14,381 nucleotides of DNA from Chloroflexota bacterium. GTDB taxonomy: Bacteria; Chloroflexota; Limnocylindria; P2-11E. This document shows, one piece after another, positions 6,381 to 13,105 of the stretch (its first letter is position 1; every line of letters begins with the position of its first letter). Where the stretch lies: contig VBEU01000050.1 of the NCBI GenBank assembly GCA_005883775.1, forward strand, positions 1 to 14,381, in the 5' to 3' direction. The notes beneath the pieces are model-generated. The model was not told the DNA's origin. It saw only the letters and a list, made by a program, of their open reading frames with translations, and searched no databases. A program made the translations under genes and the position numbers.

Positions 6381-7148
6381 ATGCCGCTCGATCCGGCCAC
6401 CGTGCGCGACAACATCCTGGATTACGGCGCACGAACGTTTTGGGCGCTTGTCGTGGCCGCGGTCGCCCTGCTCATCGCGCGCGCCGTGCGGGGCGTGACG
6501 ATGCGCGCACTTGCCCGAAATCGGGCGCAGGCCAACGTCACCGTGCTGCTCGGCAATCTGGCGCAGCTCACGGTCATCGTCGTCGGTGTGCTTCTGATCC
6601 TTGCGATCTACACCCAGGGCGCGTTCGGATGGATCCTGACATCGTTCAGCGTCGTTGGCATCGTGATCGGCCTCTCGCTGCAGGACATTCTCAAAAACTT
6701 TTTCGCGGGGGTGTGGGTCCTCGTCGAGCGGCCTTTTAGGATCGGGGACAGCATCGAGGTGAGCGGGTATAGCGGAACGGTGGAAGAGATCGCGTTCCGG
6801 ACCACGCAGCTGCGCACCGACGACGGCCGGGAGGTCATCGTGCCGAACGGGACCTTCATGACATCCGCGGTCGTCAACCTGACCCGCTTCCCGACGCGCA
6901 GGGCGTCCGCCTGGCTTGTGCTACCTGCGGACGAGAAGGCCATCACCGCCGATGAGATCCGCGCGGCCCTCCTCAAGGCGGACGGGGTATCGCCCGAGCC
7001 GCCTCCGTCGGTCGAGCTGCGGAGCGTGGCCGACGGTAAGGCCCAGTACCTCGTGTCCTTCTGGGCCGCGAACCGTGATGCGGCCCTCGCTCCCGCGTTG
7101 CGCGCGCTTCGGGCACGGTTCCCGCAGGGAGAGGTCCATATTGGCTAA
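6381..7148 (+). CDS. MscS-family mechanosensitive ion channel
   Basis: This 255-residue small-conductance mechanosensitive channel should release solutes when membrane tension rises during hypo-osmotic shock. Three membrane helices are visible: about 20-38 (FWALVVAAVALLIA), 57-79 (LTVIVVGVLLILAIY) and the pore-lining helix about 84-112 (SVVGIVIGLSLQDILKNFF). The last is followed by the hallmark AGVWVLVERPFRIGD and beta-domain VPNGTFMTSAVVNLTR. The C-terminal alpha/beta domain is short. The ATG at 6381 has no Shine-Dalgarno but sits close behind a -10-like element. It is divergent from lexA and heads a tightly packed + strand operon ending with the spermidine-synthase-like gene. Confidence 0.95.
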   Translation: MPLDPATVRDNILDYGARTFWALVVAAVALLIARAVRGVTMRALARNRAQANVTVLLGNLAQLTVIVVGVLLILAIYTQGAFGWILTSFSVVGIVIGLSLQDILKNFFAGVWVLVERPFRIGDSIEVSGYSGTVEEIAFRTTQLRTDDGREVIVPNGTFMTSAVVNLTRFPTRRASAWLVLPADEKAITADEIRAALLKADGVSPEPPPSVELRSVADGKAQYLVSFWAANRDAALAPALRALRARFPQGEVHIG

Positions 7149-7170
7149 TCGCATTCGCGCGCCCAGGGAC

Positions 7171-7578
7171 ATGACCGAGGTGATGGACCTCATCCGGCGC
7201 CTGCCGACTTACATGCGTTTGGTCTGGGCGCTGCTCCGCGACGGCCGCGTCCCCCCGCAGCAGAAGCTGATCCTTGTGGGGATCGGCGCATACGTCGTTC
7301 TACCGATCGATCTCATCCCGGATTTCGTGCCCGTGCTCGGGCAGCTCGACGACCTGGCCGTGGTACTGCTCGGCCTCGACCTCTTCATTCGAAGCGCGCC
7401 CGCGGACATCGTCGAGGAGCATCTCGCGAAGATCTCGCAGGACAAGGATCAGCTCCGCCGCGACATCGCGACCGCCGAGCGGCTTCTCGGCGACCGCCTC
7501 GACGACGTCCGCGATACTGTGGGGAAGTTCCGCACGCCGGGTCGCAGGACGACCGGTCGGAAGAGGGGGAGCACATGA
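7171..7578 (+). CDS. DUF1232 (YkvA-like) membrane protein
   Basis: This small protein (135 residues from the ATG at 7171) has the DUF1232 core: KLILVGIGAYVVLPIDLIPDF followed by VPVLGQLDDLAVVLLGLDLF, two short hydrophobic helices separated by the invariant PxDLIPDxxPxxGxxDD pattern. A charged helical tail (residues about 85-135) ends in a basic stretch. The biochemical function of the family is not known. An in-frame TTG at 7141, overlapping the end of the channel gene, has a better-spaced GGGAGAGG upstream and could be the true start, adding ten residues (MANRIRAPRD). The stop overlaps the next small gene as ATGA. Confidence 0.88.
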   Translation: MTEVMDLIRRLPTYMRLVWALLRDGRVPPQQKLILVGIGAYVVLPIDLIPDFVPVLGQLDDLAVVLLGLDLFIRSAPADIVEEHLAKISQDKDQLRRDIATAERLLGDRLDDVRDTVGKFRTPGRRTTGRKRGST

Positions 7579-7754
7579 ACGACCGCGACTCCGGTCCAGG
7601 CTTCTTCGGTGTCATCGAGGCTCTGCTCGCGATCGTCGGCGCTCTCACTGTTATGGGCGTCGTCGCCGTCGCGGCGTCGGTGCTCGCCTGGGAAATGGAG
7701 CTGCGGCGCAGCGAGCAGGACACAGCGCTCGACGAGGCGTCCACCTCCTCCTAG
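7575..7754 (+). CDS. 59-residue single-span membrane protein of unknown function
   Basis: The ATG at 7575 overlaps the DUF1232 stop (ATGA), and GGGGGAGC lies just upstream as a ribosome binding site. The protein begins MNDRDSGPGFFGVIEALL, has one hydrophobic helix (about residues 12-39, with LLAIVGALTVMGVVAVAASVLAW) and ends in an acidic, Ser/Thr-rich tail after EMELRRSEQD. The stop is TAG at 7752-7754, 6 bp before rplI. The tight coupling and GC-rich third positions argue that it is a real gene. I do not recognise a family. Confidence 0.7.
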   Translation: MNDRDSGPGFFGVIEALLAIVGALTVMGVVAVAASVLAWEMELRRSEQDTALDEASTSS

Positions 7755-7760
7755 ACGAGC

Positions 7761-8207
7761 GTGCGCGTCATCCTCAAGGCCGAAGTCCGCGGCCTAGGCC
7801 GGACCGGTGACATCAAGGACGTTGCCGACGGCTACGCGCGCAACTATCTCCTGCCGAAGGGTCTGGCGATTGAGGCGACCGGTGGCGAGCTCAAGCATCT
7901 CGCGCAGGAGCGCCAGGCAGAGCGGACAAAAAAGGATCGCGCGCATCAGGACGCGGTGGAGCTTGCCAAGCGGCTCGCCGAGGTCACGCTCGTCTTCAGG
8001 CTCAAGGCGGGGGAGCAGGGCAAGACCTTCGGTAGCGTTACCGCGAAGGAGGTGGCCGAGGCTCTGAAGAAAGAGGCGAAGGCCGAGATCGACAAGACCA
8101 ACGTCGTCCTTCATGAGCCCCTGCGGTCGCTCGGAATCCACAAGGTCGAGGTGCGCCTGCTGACGGACGTCCGAGCCGACGTGACCGTCGCGATCGAGCC
8201 GGCCTAG
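7761..8207 (+). CDS. rplI: 50S ribosomal protein L9
   Basis: This 148-residue protein is bL9, which binds 23S rRNA near the base of the L1 stalk and helps keep the reading frame. The signature GDIKDVADGYARNYLLPKGLA lies at about residues 16-36 (written here as its key blocks GYARNYL and LPKGLA). A long charged helix follows (about 40-75), then the C-terminal domain with GKTFGSVTAKEVAEAL. Length and domain order are standard. It starts at GTG 7761, 6 bp after the small membrane protein. Unlike the common rpsF-ssb-rpsR-rplI arrangement, no rpsF, ssb or rpsR is next to it, though dnaB genes lie 2 kb away on the opposite strand. Confidence 0.97.
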   Translation: MRVILKAEVRGLGRTGDIKDVADGYARNYLLPKGLAIEATGGELKHLAQERQAERTKKDRAHQDAVELAKRLAEVTLVFRLKAGEQGKTFGSVTAKEVAEALKKEAKAEIDKTNVVLHEPLRSLGIHKVEVRLLTDVRADVTVAIEPA

Positions 8208-8210
8208 GCC

Positions 8211-10253
8211 GTGTTTTTTGTCCTCCGCCGGCCGGAGGTGCGCCTGGTCCTGACCAGCGGCACGCTGCTCTATGTCGAGCTCGTCCTTCTGCGCTGGATT
8301 CCCGCGAATGTCACCTACATCGGGTTCTTCTCGAACTTCCTCCTGATGGCGAGCTTTCTCGGGATCGGTATCGGGATCCTTCTCGGGCGGCGCTTCGCGG
8401 GTGTCGCGTGGTCCCCATTCCCGGGGCTCCTACTGCTCGTGGTCGGCCTCATCCAGAGCGCGAAGCTCGACGTGCAGTTTCGCGCGAGCGACGAGATCTT
8501 TTTCGGTCTGGCCGAGAGCCACGCCGCGGATACCAACTTCGTCGTGCTGCCGCTCGTGTTCGTCCTCGTTGCCGCGGTCATGGCCGCGCTGGCGTTGCCA
8601 CTCGGCTCTCTGCTCCGCGCGATGCCTCCGCTCCGGGCATATGCCCTCGACATCGTCGGGTCGATCGGCGGCATCGCCCTGTTCACCGGTCTCTCCGTCC
8701 TGAGCTCGCAGCCACCGGTCTGGTTCGGGATTCTCGCGCTTCTGCTGGGTGGTCTCGCGCTGGCTCGTCGGATGACGCGCTTCACGCTCGTCAACGCGGC
8801 GTTCGTGCTGGCGACCTGCGCGTTGGTGATGGGTGCGACCGCGAGCGGGGACCTCTGGTCTCCCTATTACCGGATCAGCGTCCAGCGGCCCGCCGGATCG
8901 GACGCGACGATCTCCGTGAACGGGATTCCTCACCAGGCGATGCACGCGGTACAGAGAGACCAGCCCGCGGCCGAGCCCTTCTACGACCAGATCTACGAGT
9001 GGTTCCCAGGCCGGCGGTTTGGACACGCGCTCGTGGTCGGCGCGGGCAGCGGGACGGACACGGCGTACGCGCTCGCCAACAAGGTCGAGTCGATCGACGC
9101 GGTCGAGATCGATCCGCGCATCCTCGAGCTCGGCGAGCGCGAGCATCCGGATCATCCGTACTCGGACCCGCGCGTGCGCGAGCACGTCGATGACGGGCGC
9201 GCGTTCCTGCGCTCGAGCCCAGATCGGTATGACCTGATCGTGTTCGCGCTCCCCGACTCGCTTACGCTCGTGAGCACGAGCGCGAACGTTCGTCTTGAGT
9301 CGTTCCTCTTCACGCGCGAGGCGTTCGCCAGCGCACGCGACCACCTCGCGCCGAACGGCGTGTTCGTCCTCTACAACTACTACCGGCAGCCCTGGCTCCT
9401 CGCGAAGATCGAAGGGATGCTCTCCGATGTTTTTGAGACCGCGCCGCTGGTGCGCGAGTACAACGCCCCGATCGGTTCGGCCGCGGTCCTCGCGGCGAGC
9501 CCCACGGCCCTTCCGGTGTCGGGTCAGGCCTCGCTGGCGAGTGCGGCGACTCCAGGCGAGCGCCCATCGGCTGCCACGGACGACTGGCCCTTCCTCTATC
9601 TACGCGATCGCAACATCGCGCCCTACTACCTCCTCGCGCTCGCGTTCGTCGTTCTTATCGCCGGCATAGCGACACTGCTCGCCGCGCGCCTGGTGGCCGC
9701 GCCGGTGGCGGCGTTCAGCCCGCACTTCTTCCTGCTCGGCACGGCGTTCCTCTTGCTCGAGACGCGGAGCCTCACGATCTTCAGCCTGCTGTTCGGGACG
9801 ACGTGGACCGTCAACGCGATGGCCTTCGCGGCGATCCTGGTGAGTGTGCTGCTCGCGATCGGCGTGAACGCGGTCGCGAGACCGCCGCGCCTGTTGCTCT
9901 ACTCCGGCCTTGGGATCACCCTGCTCGTCGCCTTCCTGCTCCCGCCATCGGCCCTGCTCTTCGAACCGGCGTGGCTCCGCTATGTCGCGGCGGCGGTGAT
10001 CGCGTTCGCGCCGGTCTTCTTCGCGAACCTCGTCTTCACGGCGTCGTTCCGAGAAACGCGGACCGCCGACATGGCCTTCGCCTCGAATCTCATCGGCGCG
10101 ATGATCGGGGGCGTCCTCGAGTACGCCGCTCTCATCACCGGCTACCAGGCCCTCCTCTTCATCGTTGCCTCGATGTACGCCGCGGCCTACCTCGCCGGGT
10201 CGCGCGTGCGCCTGTTCGCGGATCGCCGACTGGTCGCGCCCGAGCCGGCCTAG
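8211..10253 (+). CDS. Polytopic membrane protein with spermidine-synthase/methyltransferase-like domain
   Basis: This 680-residue protein has three parts. Residues about 10-215 contain roughly seven membrane helices. Residues about 216-460 are a soluble Rossmann-type domain with the S-adenosyl-group binding pattern VVGAGSGTDTAYAL (about 272-285), VEIDPRILELGE (about 298-309) and DDGRAFL (about 327-333), resembling spermidine synthases and class I methyltransferases. Residues about 465-670 contain about six further helices, with GTAFLLLETRSLT and NLIGAMIGGVLEY, which recur in this membrane-bound SpeE-like family. It is often annotated as spermidine synthase, but polyamine synthesis is not shown for such fusions and the substrate is unknown. 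It starts at GTG 8211, 3 bp after rplI, so it is co-transcribed. Its TAG stop interlocks with the stop of the convergent dnaB copy. Confidence 0.85.
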   Translation: MFFVLRRPEVRLVLTSGTLLYVELVLLRWIPANVTYIGFFSNFLLMASFLGIGIGILLGRRFAGVAWSPFPGLLLLVVGLIQSAKLDVQFRASDEIFFGLAESHAADTNFVVLPLVFVLVAAVMAALALPLGSLLRAMPPLRAYALDIVGSIGGIALFTGLSVLSSQPPVWFGILALLLGGLALARRMTRFTLVNAAFVLATCALVMGATASGDLWSPYYRISVQRPAGSDATISVNGIPHQAMHAVQRDQPAAEPFYDQIYEWFPGRRFGHALVVGAGSGTDTAYALANKVESIDAVEIDPRILELGEREHPDHPYSDPRVREHVDDGRAFLRSSPDRYDLIVFALPDSLTLVSTSANVRLESFLFTREAFASARDHLAPNGVFVLYNYYRQPWLLAKIEGMLSDVFETAPLVREYNAPIGSAAVLAASPTALPVSGQASLASAATPGERPSAATDDWPFLYLRDRNIAPYYLLALAFVVLIAGIATLLAARLVAAPVAAFSPHFFLLGTAFLLLETRSLTIFSLLFGTTWTVNAMAFAAILVSVLLAIGVNAVARPPRLLLYSGLGITLLVAFLLPPSALLFEPAWLRYVAAAVIAFAPVFFANLVFTASFRETRTADMAFASNLIGAMIGGVLEYAALITGYQALLFIVASMYAAAYLAGSRVRLFADRRLVAPEPA

Positions 10254-11578
10254 CCGCCTTCGCGCGTCTCACCGAGGTCGCGGAACCGGGTGAGGTCGGA
10301 CTGGAAGTGGAGATCGAAGTCGCCCGTCGGCCCGTTGCGATGTTTGGCGAGCTTGAGTCGCACGACACCCTCTTCTCGATCCTTGCGGTCCTTCTGCCAC
10401 AGGAACAGGACGAGATCGGCGTCCGCCTCGAGGGCTCCGCTCTCTCGCAGATCCGACAGCATGGGTTCGGTGCCGCGCTGCTCGATCTGCCGCGAGAGCT
10501 GCGAGATCGCGATCACCGGGACCTCGAGCTCGCGCGCGATCGCCTTGAGGGCGCGGCTGATGCGGGCGACCTCCAGGACGCGACTCTCTTCGTTCCCCAC
10601 GCCTTCGATCAGCTGCAGGTAGTCGATCACCACGAGGTCGAGACCACGCTCGGCCTGCAGGCGGCGCGACTTCGCGAGGATGTCGGTCACCGTCAGCCGG
10701 CTTGACTCCTCCACGAAGATCGGCGCCTGCTGCAGCTCGCTCGACGCGGCGGAGATCGCGGTGAATTCCTGTGTGGAGAGGCGGCCGCGGCGCATGCGAT
10801 TGCCGTCGATCTCCGCGAGCATCGACACAAGGCGCTGCACGACCTGCATCTCGCTCATCTCCATCGAGAAGAACGCGCACGTCTTCCGCTGCACGACCGC
10901 AGCGTGCTCCACGATGTTCAGCGCGAGGCTCGTCTTGCCAAGACCGGGACGCCCCGCGATCAGGATCAGATCGGAGGGCTGCAGACCACCGGTCTTCTTG
11001 TCGACGGACTCGATCCCCGTTCGGACGCCGACGCGCAGATCGCCCCGCGCGTCGATCTGCTCGGCGTAGCGGCGGAGCGCGACGTCCAGCGGAACGATGT
11101 CACGGTGGAGGGTCGATTCGCTCACCGCGAAGAGGAGCTCCTGCGCGTCCGACACGGCGGCGCTTGATTCCTCGCGGGTCAGCGCGAGACGCGCGATCTC
11201 GTTCGCGACGCCGATCAGCCGACGGAGAAGCGCGGTCCGTTCGACGATCGCGGCATAGCTCGACGCATGCGCGACTGTCGGCACGTTCTGCATGAGACCG
11301 ACGAGGAACTGCGCGCCCCCGATCGCGTCGAGCTCTTCGTGCGCGACGAGGTCCGACTGCACGTTCGCGAATCCGACCTGCTCGCTTCGCTCCGCGACGC
11401 GGGCGATCGCTGCGAGCACGATGCGGTGCTGCTCGCGCGAAAGGTCCGCGGGCCCGAGGCGTCCCCGCGCGACCTCGTTGTAGAGGGCGCCGTCCATGAG
11501 CATCGCGCCGAGGAGCGAAGCTTCGGCTTCGGGCTTCTCGGGCGGCGGCTTGATGCCGCGGTCGGTCTGCACCGTCAT
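10250..11578 (-). CDS. dnaB: Replicative DNA helicase DnaB, copy 2 (downstream paralog)
   Basis: This 442-residue hexameric 5'-3' helicase of the RecA-like DnaB family is complete. The N-terminal domain (residues about 12-115) starts PEAEASLLGAMLMDGALYN. The motor domain has Walker A GRPGLGKTS with K215, the catalytic Glu in FFSMEMS, Walker B VVIDYLQLI with D319, ISQLSRQIEQR, LRESGALEADADLVLF and the arginine-finger block AKHRNGPTG. This copy keeps the canonical SRxxEQR...PMLSDLRESG segment. The ATG at 11578 overlaps the stop of copy 1 (ATGA), so the longer open frame upstream is rejected. Its stop shares the CTAG at 10250-10253 with the convergent membrane-protein gene, leaving no room for a separate terminator. 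Confidence 0.95.
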   Translation of the reverse strand: MTVQTDRGIKPPPEKPEAEASLLGAMLMDGALYNEVARGRLGPADLSREQHRIVLAAIARVAERSEQVGFANVQSDLVAHEELDAIGGAQFLVGLMQNVPTVAHASSYAAIVERTALLRRLIGVANEIARLALTREESSAAVSDAQELLFAVSESTLHRDIVPLDVALRRYAEQIDARGDLRVGVRTGIESVDKKTGGLQPSDLILIAGRPGLGKTSLALNIVEHAAVVQRKTCAFFSMEMSEMQVVQRLVSMLAEIDGNRMRRGRLSTQEFTAISAASSELQQAPIFVEESSRLTVTDILAKSRRLQAERGLDLVVIDYLQLIEGVGNEESRVLEVARISRALKAIARELEVPVIAISQLSRQIEQRGTEPMLSDLRESGALEADADLVLFLWQKDRKDREEGVVRLKLAKHRNGPTGDFDLHFQSDLTRFRDLGETREGG

Positions 11579-12903
11579 GCCGGCGGGCCGCCCTCGTCGG
11601 AGGCTTTGGAGAAGAACTTCGCCTGCTCGCTCTCGAAGAGAAGCTGGAATCCGCCGGTCGGACCATTGCGGTTCTTCGCGACGGCACCGTTGATGAGACG
11701 CGGCGCGCCCGCCGGCGTCTCCTCGCGGTCGCGCCACAGCATGATCACGATGTCGGCATCTTGCTCGAGCGATCCACCTTCGCGAAGGGTCGAAAGCTTC
11801 GGCTCCCCACCGGAATCGCCCGCGGCGCGCGATAGCTGCGACAGCCCGATCACGACGACGCCCAGCTCGCGTGCGAGGGACTTGAGATTGCGCGTGATCG
11901 TCGCGATCTCCTGCACGCGGTTCTCGTCATCCTCGCCGGTGCGGATGAGCTGGATGTAATCGACGATGATCACTTCGATCTTCTCGTGCGTGCTCGCGCG
12001 GCGGGCCTTTGTTCGGAGCTCCATGATCGAGATGCCCGGCGTGTCGTCGATGAACACGGGCAGACCGTGCAGCGCCGCGGCCGCATCGGTGTCGATGATG
12101 TTCCCGGTTCGGAGCGCGAGGAGGTCCATGCGCGAATTCAGCGCGAGATAGCGCGAGACGATCTGCTTGGCGTCCATTTCGAGCGAGAAGAGCAGCACCG
12201 GATGGCCGCGCCGGGCGACGTTGAAGCTCATCCCGAGGGCGAGGCTCGTCTTCCCGACGGACGGTCGCGCCGCGAGGACGATGAGGTCGCCGACGGTAAA
12301 GCCCTCGGTGTAGTAGTCGACCTCGCGGAACCCCGACGGGATGCCGCTCACCTCGAACGGGCGCTCCATGCGGTCGGTGAGGTGCTCGTAGTTCGACTGG
12401 AGCGACGCGGTGATGTGTCGCAGCTGGGCATTGGAAGACTCGTCGCGGAGCGCGAAGAGCCGCTGCTCGGCACGGTCGAGCGCGAGGGCGATGTCGGTCG
12501 GCTCGTCGTACGCGTCCGCCGCGATCGAAGTGGCCGCCCCGAGGAGGCGCCGCAGGATGGCTCGGTCGCGGACGATGCGGCCATAGCGGTCGATCTCGGC
12601 CGCCGTGGGTACGCCCTCGGCGAGCGCGCGGAGGTACGCCTGGCCACCCGCCCGGTCGAGCTCCTCACGGCGGGCGAGCTCCATCTGGATGGTGAGGGGA
12701 TCGATCCGCTCCCGCCGCTCGAGGAGCGCCTGGGCCGCGTCGTAGATCCGCTGATGCCGCGGTACGTAGAAATCGTCGACGCGCAGGAGGTCCGCGACCT
12801 TGAAGATGGCGTCCCGGTCGATGAGCAGGCTGCCGAGGACCTGCTGCTCGGCGCCATCGTCGAACGGGACCTGCCTGTCGGGCACGCGAGTCTCGACGGT
12901 CAT
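11575..12903 (-). CDS. dnaB: Replicative DNA helicase DnaB, copy 1 (promoter-proximal paralog)
   Basis: This is a second complete DnaB, also 442 residues, just upstream of copy 2. The N-terminal domain begins DDGAEQQVLGSLLIDRDAIFK. Walker A is ARPSVGKTS with K218, the catalytic Glu is in LFSLEMD, Walker B is IIVDYIQLI with D315, and the arginine-finger block is AKNRNGPTGG. It departs from the canonical sequence after LSQLSR: it reads AAGDSGGEPKLSTLREGG instead of an EQR..PMLSDLRESG form, although SLEQDADIVIMLWR is typical. So both copies look ATPase-competent but have diverged. The ATG at 12903 lacks a Shine-Dalgarno and lies about 10 nt behind a -10-like element that abuts a LexA-type box, implying a near-leaderless, possibly damage-responsive transcript. 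Confidence 0.95.
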   Translation of the reverse strand: MTVETRVPDRQVPFDDGAEQQVLGSLLIDRDAIFKVADLLRVDDFYVPRHQRIYDAAQALLERRERIDPLTIQMELARREELDRAGGQAYLRALAEGVPTAAEIDRYGRIVRDRAILRRLLGAATSIAADAYDEPTDIALALDRAEQRLFALRDESSNAQLRHITASLQSNYEHLTDRMERPFEVSGIPSGFREVDYYTEGFTVGDLIVLAARPSVGKTSLALGMSFNVARRGHPVLLFSLEMDAKQIVSRYLALNSRMDLLALRTGNIIDTDAAAALHGLPVFIDDTPGISIMELRTKARRASTHEKIEVIIVDYIQLIRTGEDDENRVQEIATITRNLKSLARELGVVVIGLSQLSRAAGDSGGEPKLSTLREGGSLEQDADIVIMLWRDREETPAGAPRLINGAVAKNRNGPTGGFQLLFESEQAKFFSKASDEGGPPA

Positions 12904-12913
12904 GAGATCCGCC

Positions 12914-12932
12914 AGTTTAGAACAGGCGTTCG
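12914..12932 (-). promoter_or_regulatory. Putative LexA box and -10 element of the dnaB pair
   Basis: On the + strand AGAACAGGCGTTCG (12919-12932) contains the core GAAC-N4-GTTC. Read on the minus strand it is CGAAC-GCCT-GTTCT, which differs from CGAACRNRYGTTCG at two positions. TAAACT (12914-12919 on the minus strand) follows directly as a -10, as TAACCT does in the lexA promoter, but no good -35 is visible. The box is 15 bp from the dnaB start. It and the lexA operator are the only exact GAAC-N4-GTTC sites I found in the window. Confidence 0.65.
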
Positions 12933-12945
12933 GATATAGATAGGG

Positions 12946-12980
12946 AGCCCCCGCCGCGCCGGCTGCGCGGCGGAAGCTCC
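12946..12980. repeat. GC-rich hairpin upstream of the dnaB promoter
   Basis: CCGCCGCGC (12951-12959) and GCGCGGCGG (12965-12973) form a perfect 9-bp stem around CGGCT. An outer GGAGC/GCTCC pair extends it across a small internal loop. It lacks a T-tract on either strand, so it is not a typical terminator. It lies between the LexA box of the dnaB pair and the phased TCCAC array. Confidence 0.6.
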
Positions 12981-13028
12981 GCGCGCTCGACCGACCTTAG
13001 GCCGCGCCGGTTGCGATCGCCACGTGGC

Positions 13029-13061
13029 TTGTCCACCTTCTCCTCCACGATTTCGTCCACA
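13029..13061. repeat. Second three-unit 12-bp-phased TCCAC array
   Basis: TCCAC starts at 13032, 13044 and 13056, again exactly 12 bp apart and in the same orientation as the array at 2172-2200. The first and last units, TTGTCCACC (13029-13037) and TCGTCCACA (13053-13061), each differ by one base from TTGTCCACA, the DnaA box form known from high-GC bacteria. It lies in the divergent intergenic region between dnaB and the epimerase gene, 45 bp before the latter's start. Confidence 0.55.
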
Positions 13062-13105
13062 GTTCCATGGGACACGCGAGATCTGGATGAAGGAGCGGCC
13101 GTCGA

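Noticed and set aside
9352..9366. GAAC-N5-GTTC inside the membrane-protein gene, and GAAC-AAGT-GCTC inside dinB (about 3109)
   Set aside because: Wrong spacing in the first and a core mismatch in the second. Both are inside coding sequence and not near a start, so they are not counted as LexA boxes.
11986..12939. 317-codon + strand frame opposite dnaB copy 1
   Set aside because: It is complementary to a complete DnaB coding frame and has no family features. It is treated as a shadow.
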